From the IMG/VR virus record IMGVR_UViG_3300025828_000221, positions 1-22,052 of that record: DNA of 22,052 bases; one strand, written 5' to 3'. The DNA is from a virus. A program made the translations under genes and the position numbers. Shown in pieces: positions 6,401 through 12,227 of this stretch (the stretch's first letter is position 1; each line of letters starts with the position of its first letter). Below the pieces are notes generated by a model. That model had not been told where the DNA came from. It saw only the letters and a program-made list of their open reading frames with translations, and did no database searches.

Positions 6401-6869
6401 TTACATTGGCACTGGCGACACAACGATACGTTTCGCAGATGGCAATGACGCGATTATTCCAAGAGGGACTGCTGGAGCTGCTAGAGACGGTGCTATTGAT
6501 TTAGGTCTTTCAAACAACCGCTTCAAAGACATCTACGCCACCAATGGCACAATCCAAACCTCTGACCGCAACGAGAAGCAAGACATTGAAGTCCTGTCTG
6601 ATGCAGAGCAGCGTGTGGCTGTAGCAGCTAAAGGCTTGCTACGCAAGTTCCGCTGGATTAGCAGCGTAGAAGAAAACGGTGACGACGCACGTATTCACTT
6701 TGGCATTATTGCACAAGACCTACAAGCAGCATTTGAGGCAGAAGGCTTAGACGCTGGACGCTATGCAATGTTTATATCAAGCACATGGACTGATGACGAT
6801 GGTAACGAGCAGACACGCTTAGGTGTGCGCTACTCTGAACTTCTCGCTTTCATCATCTCAGCAATTTAA
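3402..6869 (+). CDS. Tail fibre with C-terminal S74 intramolecular chaperone, 1155 aa
   Basis: Likely the receptor-binding fibre or tailspike. The N-terminus (GTWGTTTNTNLELIGEAL) is a virion-attachment type end seen in marine phage fibres. The shaft, about residues 270-760, repeats the module AMRIDSSGNVGIGTSSP, typical of trimeric beta fibres. Residues 796-867 and 977-1049 are an internal duplication. The C-terminal ~100 residues match the peptidase S74 chaperone: SDRNEKQDIEVL with Ser1054 as the expected nucleophile and cleavage point, then FGIIAQDLQAAFEAEGL and a final GVRYSELLAFI. In this family the chaperone drives trimer folding and then cuts itself off. The ATG at 3402 has a modest AGGTGA site. 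The shaft is visibly richer in A+T than the ends, consistent with exchange of host-range segments. Confidence 0.92.
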   Translation: MVSYVNDLRLSELATGEGSGTWGTTTNTNLELIGEALGYATEQSFGSDADATTTVGDGVSDPARAMYFKVTSAVSLTATRTLTIAPNTVSRVMFIENATSGSQSIAISQGSGANVTIATGKTAIVYLDGAGSGAAVVDAMAGVDPGVTDTLAEVLVAGNTTGGTSMVISSGDDVTFTGASANIVFDSSDSALEFADNAKAIFGSGSDLQIYHTPTGNHSIIAESGAGNLILAADNLEINNAANNANKIVATTGGAVTLFHNNAAKIATTSTGIDVTGTVTADGLTVDTDTLVVDAANNRVGIGTSSPGTPLDVAGGIRSIDSSGNPVFYLNNGTTQHALINDSNNFVFQNAGIERMRISNGGNVGIGTSSPSQELHLRQSSGDCNLLIDSANGASQIFFGDDESVNVGKIGYNHASNFMAFSANGTEAMRIDSSGNVDIGSNATASAGASKQLLSLVNPSGTTSTAARLWMSGTNATTRGTYIEAEVQSAGNDHDLIFATSASGATPAEAMRIDSSGFVGIGTSSPESGLHLFDGTNVRAPQNANRKATLTIEAGSEGSADIQMLNASYNHIFFGDAADANVGYFLYDHTNNSMQFATNAAERMRIDSSGQVGIGTSSPTALFDARAASTGLVANFRGGASNRNLQISSFDVGANINAGYQLNSTSGTGALSFAVGGTDAAYIDSTGNVGIGTTSPSKELHVMGASAPEIRLQNTSNNYALDLKVNNTVGEVKASSDLAFLPGGSEAMRLDASGNLLVGKTSSGLNTAGFEVASSGRTRLTRDSANVVEINRKTDDGSLVTFSKDGSAVGSIGTRGSDVYLETGDTGIRMYDQSDAIIPVGSAGVSRDAAIDLGISNIRFKDLYLSGSVLINAAVPRVTLTDTDGTNTIGDIRQVSDAIVIKSRNNTSNGVIKFSGDNGTTESEYARFNASGNLLVGTTSTTPAFNSTGSGIALKSGESAISADNTIGLIINRNTSDGTIQQFRKSGTEVGSIGTGSDDLYIGTGDTTIRFADGNDAIIPRGTAGAARDGAIDLGLSNNRFKDIYATNGTIQTSDRNEKQDIEVLSDAEQRVAVAAKGLLRKFRWISSVEENGDDARIHFGIIAQDLQAAFEAEGLDAGRYAMFISSTWTDDDGNEQTRLGVRYSELLAFIISAI
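4301..5488 (+). repeat. Dispersed ~21-bp repeats encoding VGIGTSSP/VGIGTTSP
   Basis: Near-identical copies of CGGTATTGGTACTAGCAGTC occur at 4301, 4493, 4958, 5237 and 5468. A second 27-bp block encoding EAMRIDSSG is identical at 4680-4706 and 4926-4952. Conservation at the DNA level, including synonymous positions, suggests recent recombination or gene conversion in the fibre shaft. Confidence 0.85.
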
Positions 6870-6883
6870 CTAGGAGAAAACTA

Positions 6884-7210
6884 ATGGCTACATGGACTAT
6901 TGCAACTTTAGAACGAGACTTGCAAGGCGACCTAGCGGGAGGCGTTATCGTTGCCCACTGGCGGGTCACTGAAGAAGAAACTGTGGGTACTGGAGATGAC
7001 GCTGTGACTTACACTGCTTCATCCTACGGAACTTGTGGGTTTACCCCAGACCCCTCCTCCCCTGATTACATTGCATACGATGACCTAACGGAAGCTGATG
7101 TCATTGGCTGGTGTCAGGGTGAGTTAGACGTTGAGGCTATTGAAGCTGCGCTGACTGCTAACATTAATGAGCAGAAGAACCCTACAACTGCTGACGGAGT
7201 ACCTTGGTAA
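6884..7210 (+). CDS. Small fibre-associated protein, 108 aa (DUF7936-like)
   Basis: The sequence MATWTIATLERD, then VIVAHWRVTEEETVG, SSYGTCGFTPDPSSPDYIAYDDL and the ending NPTTADGVPW match my memory of a small protein family (DUF7936-like) common in marine phages next to fibre genes; the assignment rests on memory rather than a search. The molecular role is unknown; a virion or fibre-assembly function is inferred from its position right after the S74 fibre. The start is well supported by AGGAG seven bases upstream. Its stop overlaps the next start as TAATG. Confidence 0.75.
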   Translation: MATWTIATLERDLQGDLAGGVIVAHWRVTEEETVGTGDDAVTYTASSYGTCGFTPDPSSPDYIAYDDLTEADVIGWCQGELDVEAIEAALTANINEQKNPTTADGVPW

Positions 7211-7440
7211 TGAGCGAACAACAAACAATTACTATCGACAATGAAGAGCATAACGTGTCAGATCTGACCGTCGAGACCCAGATGCACGTTGCCCGTGTCG
7301 CTGAGATTCGCCAAGAAATCGCACGTTTGCAAATGCAGATCAACGAGCGTCAAGTTGTGCTGAATGCTTACGGTGACGCTATCGTCAATGCAGTTAAGCC
7401 TGCTGAAGATGAAGAGCCAGAAGCAGAAGTGGTGCAGTAA
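7210..7440 (+). CDS. Small coiled-coil protein, 76 aa (DUF6447-like)
   Basis: An N-terminal beta segment (QTITIDNEEHNVSDL) leads into a long helix (ARVAEIRQEIARLQMQINERQ) with heptad spacing and an acidic tail. The layout resembles small DUF6447-type proteins of marine phages, which pair a TITIDG-EY-L strand with a helical hairpin; this is from memory. Function unknown. The ATG at 7210 overlaps the preceding stop; an in-frame TTG six bases earlier is less likely. The stop overlaps the next gene's start by one base. Confidence 0.68.
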   Translation: MSEQQTITIDNEEHNVSDLTVETQMHVARVAEIRQEIARLQMQINERQVVLNAYGDAIVNAVKPAEDEEPEAEVVQ

Positions 7441-7601
7441 TGGACTTGCTTACTCTAGTTACCACGGTCACGACGATTGTCACAATCGCATCGTTAATTG
7501 CTGCAATCACCCCGACACCGAAAGATGATGAGTGGATTGCGAAGCTGTATCGCTTCATTGATCTGCTCGCTATCAACATCGGTAAGGCAAAAGACAAATG
7601 A
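7440..7601 (+). CDS. Small single-pass membrane protein, 53 aa
   Basis: The frame from ATG 7440 encodes an N-terminal hydrophobic segment (MDLLTLVTTVTTIVTIASLI, residues 1-23) followed by TPTPKDDEWIAKLYRFIDLL and a basic end. It is flanked by start/stop overlaps on both sides (TAATG and ATGA), which supports it as real. As the first of several tiny membrane proteins before the spanins and lysozyme it may take part in lysis, for example as a holin or antiholin, but no holin family is recognised and this is inference from position. Confidence 0.72.
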   Translation: MDLLTLVTTVTTIVTIASLIAAITPTPKDDEWIAKLYRFIDLLAINIGKAKDK

Positions 7602-7786
7602 CGCCGACTGAGAAAGCCATAGCGCAAATTGAAGCGCATGAGCGTGAATGCGCCATTCGGTATGAGGGTATCGAAAAGCGTCTCGACTCTGGTAGCAAAC
7701 GGTTTGACCGACTTGAAATGATGATCTGGGGCGTTTATGTGACGGTGATTGTCGCGGTGGCTCTGCCACAGTTTATGGGCGGCTGA
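7598..7786 (+). CDS. Tail-anchored small protein, 62 aa (XhlA/holin-accessory-like)
   Basis: An N-terminal charged amphipathic helix (EKAIAQIEAHERECAIRYEG, then IEKRLDSGSKRFDRLEMMIW) is followed by one C-terminal membrane span (GVYVTVIVAVALPQFMGG). This order, coiled coil then C-terminal anchor, is that of haemolysin XhlA-like proteins that assist phage lysis, though the resemblance is only in layout. It overlaps the previous gene as ATGA. Likely part of the lysis cassette; certainty about the exact role is low. Confidence 0.7.
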   Translation: MTPTEKAIAQIEAHERECAIRYEGIEKRLDSGSKRFDRLEMMIWGVYVTVIVAVALPQFMGG

Positions 7787-7788
7787 AC

Positions 7789-8238
7789 GTGATTGGCGAG
7801 ATCGCTGCGATTGTAGCTGGCGTAAATGCGGCTACCAGTGCGATCAAGCGGGTCGCTGAAACGACCAATGACATCCAGTCGATCTCTGGCTTTCTGTCTT
7901 CGTTAGGCGGTGCCGAAGTAGAGCTACAACGCGCTCAGAACGAGGGCAAGCTGTCAGAGGCTGATGCTGTGAAAGCGGCGTTGGCAAAGAAGCAGATCCA
8001 AGAAACCATGAAGGAAATCAAGGATCTGTTTACCGTCTCTGGGAACGGACAGTTATACCAAGAAGCTATGACTGCTATGGCGGAAGCTAGGAAGGCTAAA
8101 CAACTAGAGTTAGCTAAAGCAGCAGCGCGAAAGAAACAGTTTTGGAAAGAAGTTAAAGAAATTGCAGCGGTAGTCGGCGTAATAATTTTTCTTTTACCGA
8201 TGACACTGGCACTGTTGCTAGGTTGGTTAACAAGGTAA
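7789..8238 (+). CDS. Helical protein with C-terminal membrane span, 149 aa
   Basis: Starts with GTG at 7789, two bases after the previous stop. Residues 1-50 are small-residue rich and amphipathic (MIGEIAAIVAGVNAATSAIK), the middle is a long charged helix with KELF-type and GNGQLYQEAM segments, and residues about 125-147 form a clear transmembrane segment (AAVVGVIIFLLPMTLALLLG) ending in a short basic tail. I associate this layout with a recurrent unnamed protein of marine phages. A structural or lysis-related membrane role is inferred from neighbours. The stop overlaps the next gene's start. Confidence 0.72.
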   Translation: MIGEIAAIVAGVNAATSAIKRVAETTNDIQSISGFLSSLGGAEVELQRAQNEGKLSEADAVKAALAKKQIQETMKEIKDLFTVSGNGQLYQEAMTAMAEARKAKQLELAKAAARKKQFWKEVKEIAAVVGVIIFLLPMTLALLLGWLTR

Positions 8239-8444
8239 TGATGGCGTTTCTGCTAGTAGTAGTGATAAACGGTGAGCCGATAGCAGATCAGTTTTACTTT
8301 CGAGACGTTACCCGATGTAACACGTTTGCGTACTACGTCAGTACCGGCAAGACTAAGATAAACAACCGCTACCAGATGCAAGAAAACATAACGGCTTACT
8401 GTATACCGAAACGAGTGCCAGCCAACACAAAGACGTGGGATTAG
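8238..8444 (+). CDS. Small secreted or membrane-tethered protein, 68 aa
   Basis: A short hydrophobic N-terminus (MMAFLLVVVINGEPI) precedes a polar domain with Cys residues in TRCNTFAYY and ITAYCIPKR that could form a disulphide in the periplasm. No charged n-region is present, so a cleavable signal is uncertain. The two tandem ATGs at 8238 and 8241 both follow AAGG; the second has the better spacing. Function unknown; it lies between two groups of membrane proteins of the lysis region. Confidence 0.65.
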   Translation: MMAFLLVVVINGEPIADQFYFRDVTRCNTFAYYVSTGKTKINNRYQMQENITAYCIPKRVPANTKTWD

Positions 8445-8447
8445 ATT

Positions 8448-9251
8448 ATGAGCAGAGAAATTTCATCAATCAGTCGCGTAGGCACTACCGAGCCTTTCGA
8501 GCTTCAGATTGCTAGAGGGCAAGTAGCTTGGCATTTCCCGCTTTTTAAGTTTGGTAATAATGCTGAAGTTTCTGATAGCTTAGAAACAGTATGGTCTGAG
8601 GGTGGCCTTTATAGTTATTTAACTTCCGCAACCGTCCTTAAAGTTTCTAGTTCCTCGACAGATGATACTTCTGCTGGAACTGGAGCAAGGACGGTTCAGT
8701 TGTATGGCCTTGATGGTGATTATAACGAAATAAACGAAATCGTAACCCTGAACGGGCAAACCGCAGTCAACACAACACAATCGTTTTTGAGAATTAATCG
8801 ACTCATTGTTCGCTCTGCGGGTTCAGGGGGCGCAAATGCTGGGGTTATTTACGCGGGTACAGGCACGGTCACGACAGGGGTTCCTGCAAATGTATACGCA
8901 AGCATTAATGGAATTACTGGTTCAAACCAGAGTTTTATGGCTCTCTGGACAGTACCTGCGAATCACACAGCGTATATGCTTCAGTACGATATATCGAATG
9001 GAACTACTTCCAATACCCCTGCGGTATGCAAATTAATTTTGTCGGTCAGACCGTTTGGGGAAGTATTCCAGTCAAAGGACGTTAAGTCTTTGACAACAGG
9101 TATGCACATCGAAGAAACCTTTGCGGTTCCGTTAAAATTTACAGAGAAGTCAGATATCGAAGTAAGGGCACTATCTTCATCTAATTCTGTCACTTTCGAC
9201 ATTTCCGCAGCTTTTGAAATTATCTACATACGAAACGGTGATTCCTTATGA
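8448..9251 (+). CDS. Virion structural protein, 267 aa (marine phage type)
   Basis: The opening SRVGTTEPFELQIARGQVAWH and the later VSSSSTDDTSAGTGARTVQL and NGQTAVNTTQSFLRINRLIV blocks are very like a beta-rich structural protein that I recall from many cyanophages and other marine phages. There it is called a virion or tail structural protein without a precise role. The protein has no membrane segment or repeats and ends with beta-rich sequence (SVTFDISAAFEIIYIRNG). Placement among lysis genes is unusual and hints at mosaic assembly. The ribosome site is weak; the start is set by the open frame and the ATG three bases after the prior stop. ATGA overlap with the next gene. Confidence 0.8.
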   Translation: MSREISSISRVGTTEPFELQIARGQVAWHFPLFKFGNNAEVSDSLETVWSEGGLYSYLTSATVLKVSSSSTDDTSAGTGARTVQLYGLDGDYNEINEIVTLNGQTAVNTTQSFLRINRLIVRSAGSGGANAGVIYAGTGTVTTGVPANVYASINGITGSNQSFMALWTVPANHTAYMLQYDISNGTTSNTPAVCKLILSVRPFGEVFQSKDVKSLTTGMHIEETFAVPLKFTEKSDIEVRALSSSNSVTFDISAAFEIIYIRNGDSL

Positions 9252-9574
9252 GTGCAAAACGGCTAGAGGAAGGTAGCGAATACGCCGAATACGATGCGGA
9301 TGGCGACGGTGTTGTTACCGACGAAGAGTTAAACACCAGTAAAGAACTGCAAGAGCTACAGCTACAACATGAACGTGCTGATGCACAAAGGGCTATGTCA
9401 TGGTTTGCCTTGTGGGGCATGTTGCTCTACCCCAGCTTGGTTGTGGCATCGGAGCTTTTCGGGCTGGTGCAAGCAGCAACGATTCTAGGTGATATGGCAG
9501 CGGTCTACTTTGTATCTGTCGCGGGTATACTGGCAGCGTTCTTTGGCGCACAAGCATGGTCGAATAGGAAATAG
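9248..9574 (+). CDS. EF-hand membrane protein, holin candidate, 108 aa
   Basis: Residues 16-27 (DADGDGVVTDEE) are a textbook EF-hand loop: Asp at positions 1, 3 and 5, Gly at 6, a hydrophobic residue at 8 and Glu at 12. A charged amphipathic helix follows (SKELQELQLQHERADAQRA), then two membrane spans, about residues 50-72 and 84-104, and a basic C-terminus. Two spans with a short loop suit a class II holin, and it lies directly before the i-spanin, o-spanin and lysozyme. The Ca2+-binding domain would lie on the same side as the C-terminus. Holin function is inferred from position and topology; calcium binding from a canonical motif. Confidence 0.78.
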   Translation: MSAKRLEEGSEYAEYDADGDGVVTDEELNTSKELQELQLQHERADAQRAMSWFALWGMLLYPSLVVASELFGLVQAATILGDMAAVYFVSVAGILAAFFGAQAWSNRK

Positions 9575-9575
9575 C

Positions 9576-9974
9576 ATGTGGCAGGTAGCGGGTGTTCTGG
9601 GCGTGGCCTTGGTTCTTACGGGCGGGGCTTTCAAGATGTATGCGGACAAGACTGAGGCTGAGAAAGAGGCAATGGCTACCAAGCTTCGCGTTGCCGCCGA
9701 AAACGAATTAGTCCTAGAAAACAGCATATCCAACTTGAACAACCAACTCACTGAGGCGGAAGAGCGCCAGCAGCGTATATTGGATCGAGTCAACGAGCTT
9801 CAGGCTGCTAACGCACAGGCTCAGCAAGAGGTGGAGTCGATTAGAAAAAAGTTCGCAAAGCACGATATGAATGTGCTGTCGCTACGCAAACCGGGTCTGA
9901 TTGAAAACATCATCAACCGTGGCACTAAGGGGGTTTTAAGTGATCTGGAAACTATTACCGATCCTGCTTCTTAG
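9576..9974 (+). CDS. i-spanin (Rz-like), 132 aa
   Basis: A single N-terminal membrane segment (WQVAGVLGVALVLTGGAFKM) is followed by a long periplasmic coiled coil (residues about 25-105: AENELVLENSISNLNNQL onward) and a short tail. This is the layout of the inner-membrane spanin that, with its lipoprotein partner, fuses inner and outer membranes at the end of lysis. The ATG at 9576 follows AGGAAATAGC; the frame extends upstream into the previous gene without a better site. The last 35 bases overlap the o-spanin gene in another frame, as in Rz/Rz1 pairs. Confidence 0.85.
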   Translation: MWQVAGVLGVALVLTGGAFKMYADKTEAEKEAMATKLRVAAENELVLENSISNLNNQLTEAEERQQRILDRVNELQAANAQAQQEVESIRKKFAKHDMNVLSLRKPGLIENIINRGTKGVLSDLETITDPAS

Positions 9975-10341
9975 TGGTTGTGGACTGCTAGGTCGAGAGC
10001 CATACATCCCTGAAACCAAGCCTGTCGAGGTTGTCACGGTCATCAAGCCAGCAGCCGTCTACCACCCTGCACTGCCAAACGCCATATCCACACTGCCTGT
10101 CGAATGGAAGGTTCTTACGCCTCAGACGATGCAGGAATATCTTGATGATCTTGAAGAGGGTAACGCCCCGACGAACGCTTACTATGGCTTATCGACAAAG
10201 GGTTATGAGAACCTATCAACGAACATGGCGGAAGTTAAAAGATATATCCGCCAAGTGCTCACTATTGTACAATATTACAAAAATTTGGACGAGGAACTCG
10301 AAGATGAGAGTGACCAGCGAGGAGGGGATATCCCTGATTAA
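9940..10341 (+). CDS. o-spanin lipoprotein (Rz1-like), 133 aa
   Basis: MIWKLLPILLLSGC is a short signal peptide with a lipobox (LLSGC); Cys14 would be lipidated after cleavage, anchoring the protein in the outer membrane. The mature part begins with a Pro-containing stretch (EPYIPETKPVEVVTVIKPAA). Together with the overlapping i-spanin this is a classical two-component spanin, although 133 residues is longer than most Rz1 proteins, with an extra acidic helical C-terminus. GTG start at 9940 has AAGGGGG seven bases upstream. The end overlaps the lysozyme gene. Confidence 0.85.
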   Translation: MIWKLLPILLLSGCGLLGREPYIPETKPVEVVTVIKPAAVYHPALPNAISTLPVEWKVLTPQTMQEYLDDLEEGNAPTNAYYGLSTKGYENLSTNMAEVKRYIRQVLTIVQYYKNLDEELEDESDQRGGDIPD

Positions 10342-10750
10342 AAAGTTCGAGGGCTGCGAACTGAAAGCATATCAGTGCTCAGCTAACGTCTGGACGATTG
10401 GTTATGGTCATACCCGAGGTGTCAGTGATGGCGATTCCTGCACCCAGAAAGACGCTGATGACATGCTCGTTGATGATCTGCAAGAGTTTGAGGGTTACGT
10501 CAACGAGCTGGTTGATGCAGAGCTGACGCAAAGTCAGTTTGACGCGCTAGTGGCTTGGACATACAACCTTGGCCCAACCAACCTAAAATCCTCCACGCTA
10601 CTGAAGCGTTTGAATGAAGGTGACATGGCGGACGTGCCACACCAGATCCGTAGATGGAATAAAGCTGGCGGCAAAGTATTAGACGGTTTGATCCGAAGGC
10701 GTGAAGCAGAGGCGCTTTTGTTCCAAGGGGAAGCTTGGGAAAATGTCTGA
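10304..10750 (+). CDS. Endolysin, GH24 (T4-type) lysozyme, 148 aa
   Basis: Cleaves the glycan strands of peptidoglycan. The catalytic pattern of the family is Glu-8 residues-Asp/Cys-5 residues-Thr; here it is Glu16 (KKFEG), Cys25 and Thr31 (VWTIGYGHT), so this is the Cys variant. QFDALVAWTYNLGPTNLKSS and the C-terminal RRWNKAGGKVLDGLIRRREA are standard GH24 blocks. Full length, with no signal or SAR anchor, so it should accumulate in the cytoplasm and need a holin for release. The ATG at 10304 follows GAGG. The gene overlaps the o-spanin before it and terL after it. Confidence 0.95.
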   Translation: MRVTSEEGISLIKKFEGCELKAYQCSANVWTIGYGHTRGVSDGDSCTQKDADDMLVDDLQEFEGYVNELVDAELTQSQFDALVAWTYNLGPTNLKSSTLLKRLNEGDMADVPHQIRRWNKAGGKVLDGLIRRREAEALLFQGEAWENV

Positions 10751-12227
10751 ACTCTCGCTGAAAGACTTTGAGATCCTGAGCGAGCAGGATCAAAACGAAG
10801 CCTTGGCGCTTCTGTCCCGTTATGACCAAATGGAAAAGCAGGACAAGTGTCAGGGTGACTTCATTGAGTTCGTCAAGCATATGTGGCCTGAGTGTATATT
10901 GGGCCGTCATCACAAGATTATTGGCGACAAGTTCAACAAGATTGCACAAGGCAAGCTGAAGCGGTTGATCGTCTGCTTGCCTCCTCGACACTCTAAGTCT
11001 GAGTTTGCGAGTACTTACTTTCCTGCTTGGATGATGGGGCGCAAGGGTGATCTCAAGATCATTCAAACCACGCACACGGCTGAGCTGGCGGTTAGATTCG
11101 GCAGAAAAGTCAGAAATATCATCGACTCGGATGATTACTCTCAAATATTTCCAGACCTACAATTGCAGGCGGACAACAAGTCTGCTGGCCGTTGGACAAC
11201 AAACCAAGAAGGTGAATCGTTCTACGCAGGTGTTGGCGGTGCTATCACGGGTCGCGGCGCTGACCTTTTGATCATTGACGATCCGCACTCAGAGCAAGAC
11301 GCGCTATCGCCTACGGCAATGGAGTCGGCTTACGAGTGGTACACGTCAGGGCCACGGCAGCGTTTACAGCCGGGCGGAACGATCATCATTGTAATGACTC
11401 GATGGTCAACGAAAGACCTTGTAGGGAAGGTTCTCAAGAAGCAGGGCGACGATCACGCTGACCAGTGGGAGGTTGTCGAGTTCCCCGCCATTATGCCCGA
11501 ATCTGATACTCCGCTCTGGCCTGAGTTCTGGAAGAAAGAAGAGCTTTTGTCGGTGAAAGCGTCTCTACCAATCAGCAAATGGAATGCTCAGTGGATGCAA
11601 AACCCAACCGCTGAAGCTGGCTCTATCGTGAAGCGAGAGTGGTGGCGTAAGTGGGAAAAGGACTGGGTGCCATCTTATGAATACGTCATTCAGAGCTACG
11701 ACACCGCGTTTAGCAAAAAAGAGACTGCCGACTACTCGGCCATAACCACATGGGCGATATTTCAGTCGCCAGATGACAATGTTCAAGCAATTATATTGCT
11801 AGACGCCAAACGAGTCAGGTTGGATTTTCCTGAGCTGAAGCGATTGGCTTACGAAGAGTACAAGTATTGGGAGCCAGACTGCATTTTGATCGAGGCCAAA
11901 GCCAGTGGTACGCCACTGACTCAAGAGCTTCGGCGCATGGGCATCCCAGTGACGGCCTATACACCATCGAGAGGCCAAGATAAGATTGCCCGAATGAACA
12001 GCGTTGCGCCGATCTTTGAGTCGGGCATGGTTTGGGCACCAGATGAAAGCTTTGCCGATGAGGTGATTGAAGAAATGGCGAGCTTTCCGTTTGGCGATAA
12101 CGACGATTACTGTGACTCGGCAACGATGGCGTTGATGCGGTTCCGTCAAGGCGGCTTTTTGAGCTTGCAAGACGATTACCCTGAAGAGGCTGAGTTTTTA
12201 AGGCGTGACAGACAGGTATATTACTAA
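10743..12227 (+). CDS. terL: Terminase large subunit, 494 aa
   Basis: The DNA-packaging motor ATPase and headful or end-cutting nuclease. The ATPase half has the adenine/Walker A region PPRHSKSE (80-87), Walker B LLIIDD (175-180) and the coupling motif IIIVMTRWS (214-222). The nuclease half has the RNase H-like acidic triad: Asp320 (QSYDTAFS), Glu384 (LIEAKASG) and Asp458 (DYCDSATMAL). Length is normal. The start at 10743 overlaps the lysozyme stop, and the site GGGGAAGC is somewhat distant. The portal gene follows directly with a TAATG overlap. No small terminase gene is recognisable nearby, and the upstream neighbour is the endolysin. Confidence 0.97.
   Translation: MSELSLKDFEILSEQDQNEALALLSRYDQMEKQDKCQGDFIEFVKHMWPECILGRHHKIIGDKFNKIAQGKLKRLIVCLPPRHSKSEFASTYFPAWMMGRKGDLKIIQTTHTAELAVRFGRKVRNIIDSDDYSQIFPDLQLQADNKSAGRWTTNQEGESFYAGVGGAITGRGADLLIIDDPHSEQDALSPTAMESAYEWYTSGPRQRLQPGGTIIIVMTRWSTKDLVGKVLKKQGDDHADQWEVVEFPAIMPESDTPLWPEFWKKEELLSVKASLPISKWNAQWMQNPTAEAGSIVKREWWRKWEKDWVPSYEYVIQSYDTAFSKKETADYSAITTWAIFQSPDDNVQAIILLDAKRVRLDFPELKRLAYEEYKYWEPDCILIEAKASGTPLTQELRRMGIPVTAYTPSRGQDKIARMNSVAPIFESGMVWAPDESFADEVIEEMASFPFGDNDDYCDSATMALMRFRQGGFLSLQDDYPEEAEFLRRDRQVYY

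Noticed and set aside
1640-6869. Gin/Hin-type invertible tail-fibre cassette
   Set aside because: I looked for inverted crossover sites and an oppositely oriented alternative fibre end and found neither; the fibre gene is complete in one orientation.
10500-11144. 214-codon minus-strand frame opposite the endolysin and terL
   Set aside because: It lies entirely opposite two firmly identified genes and has no recognisable domain.
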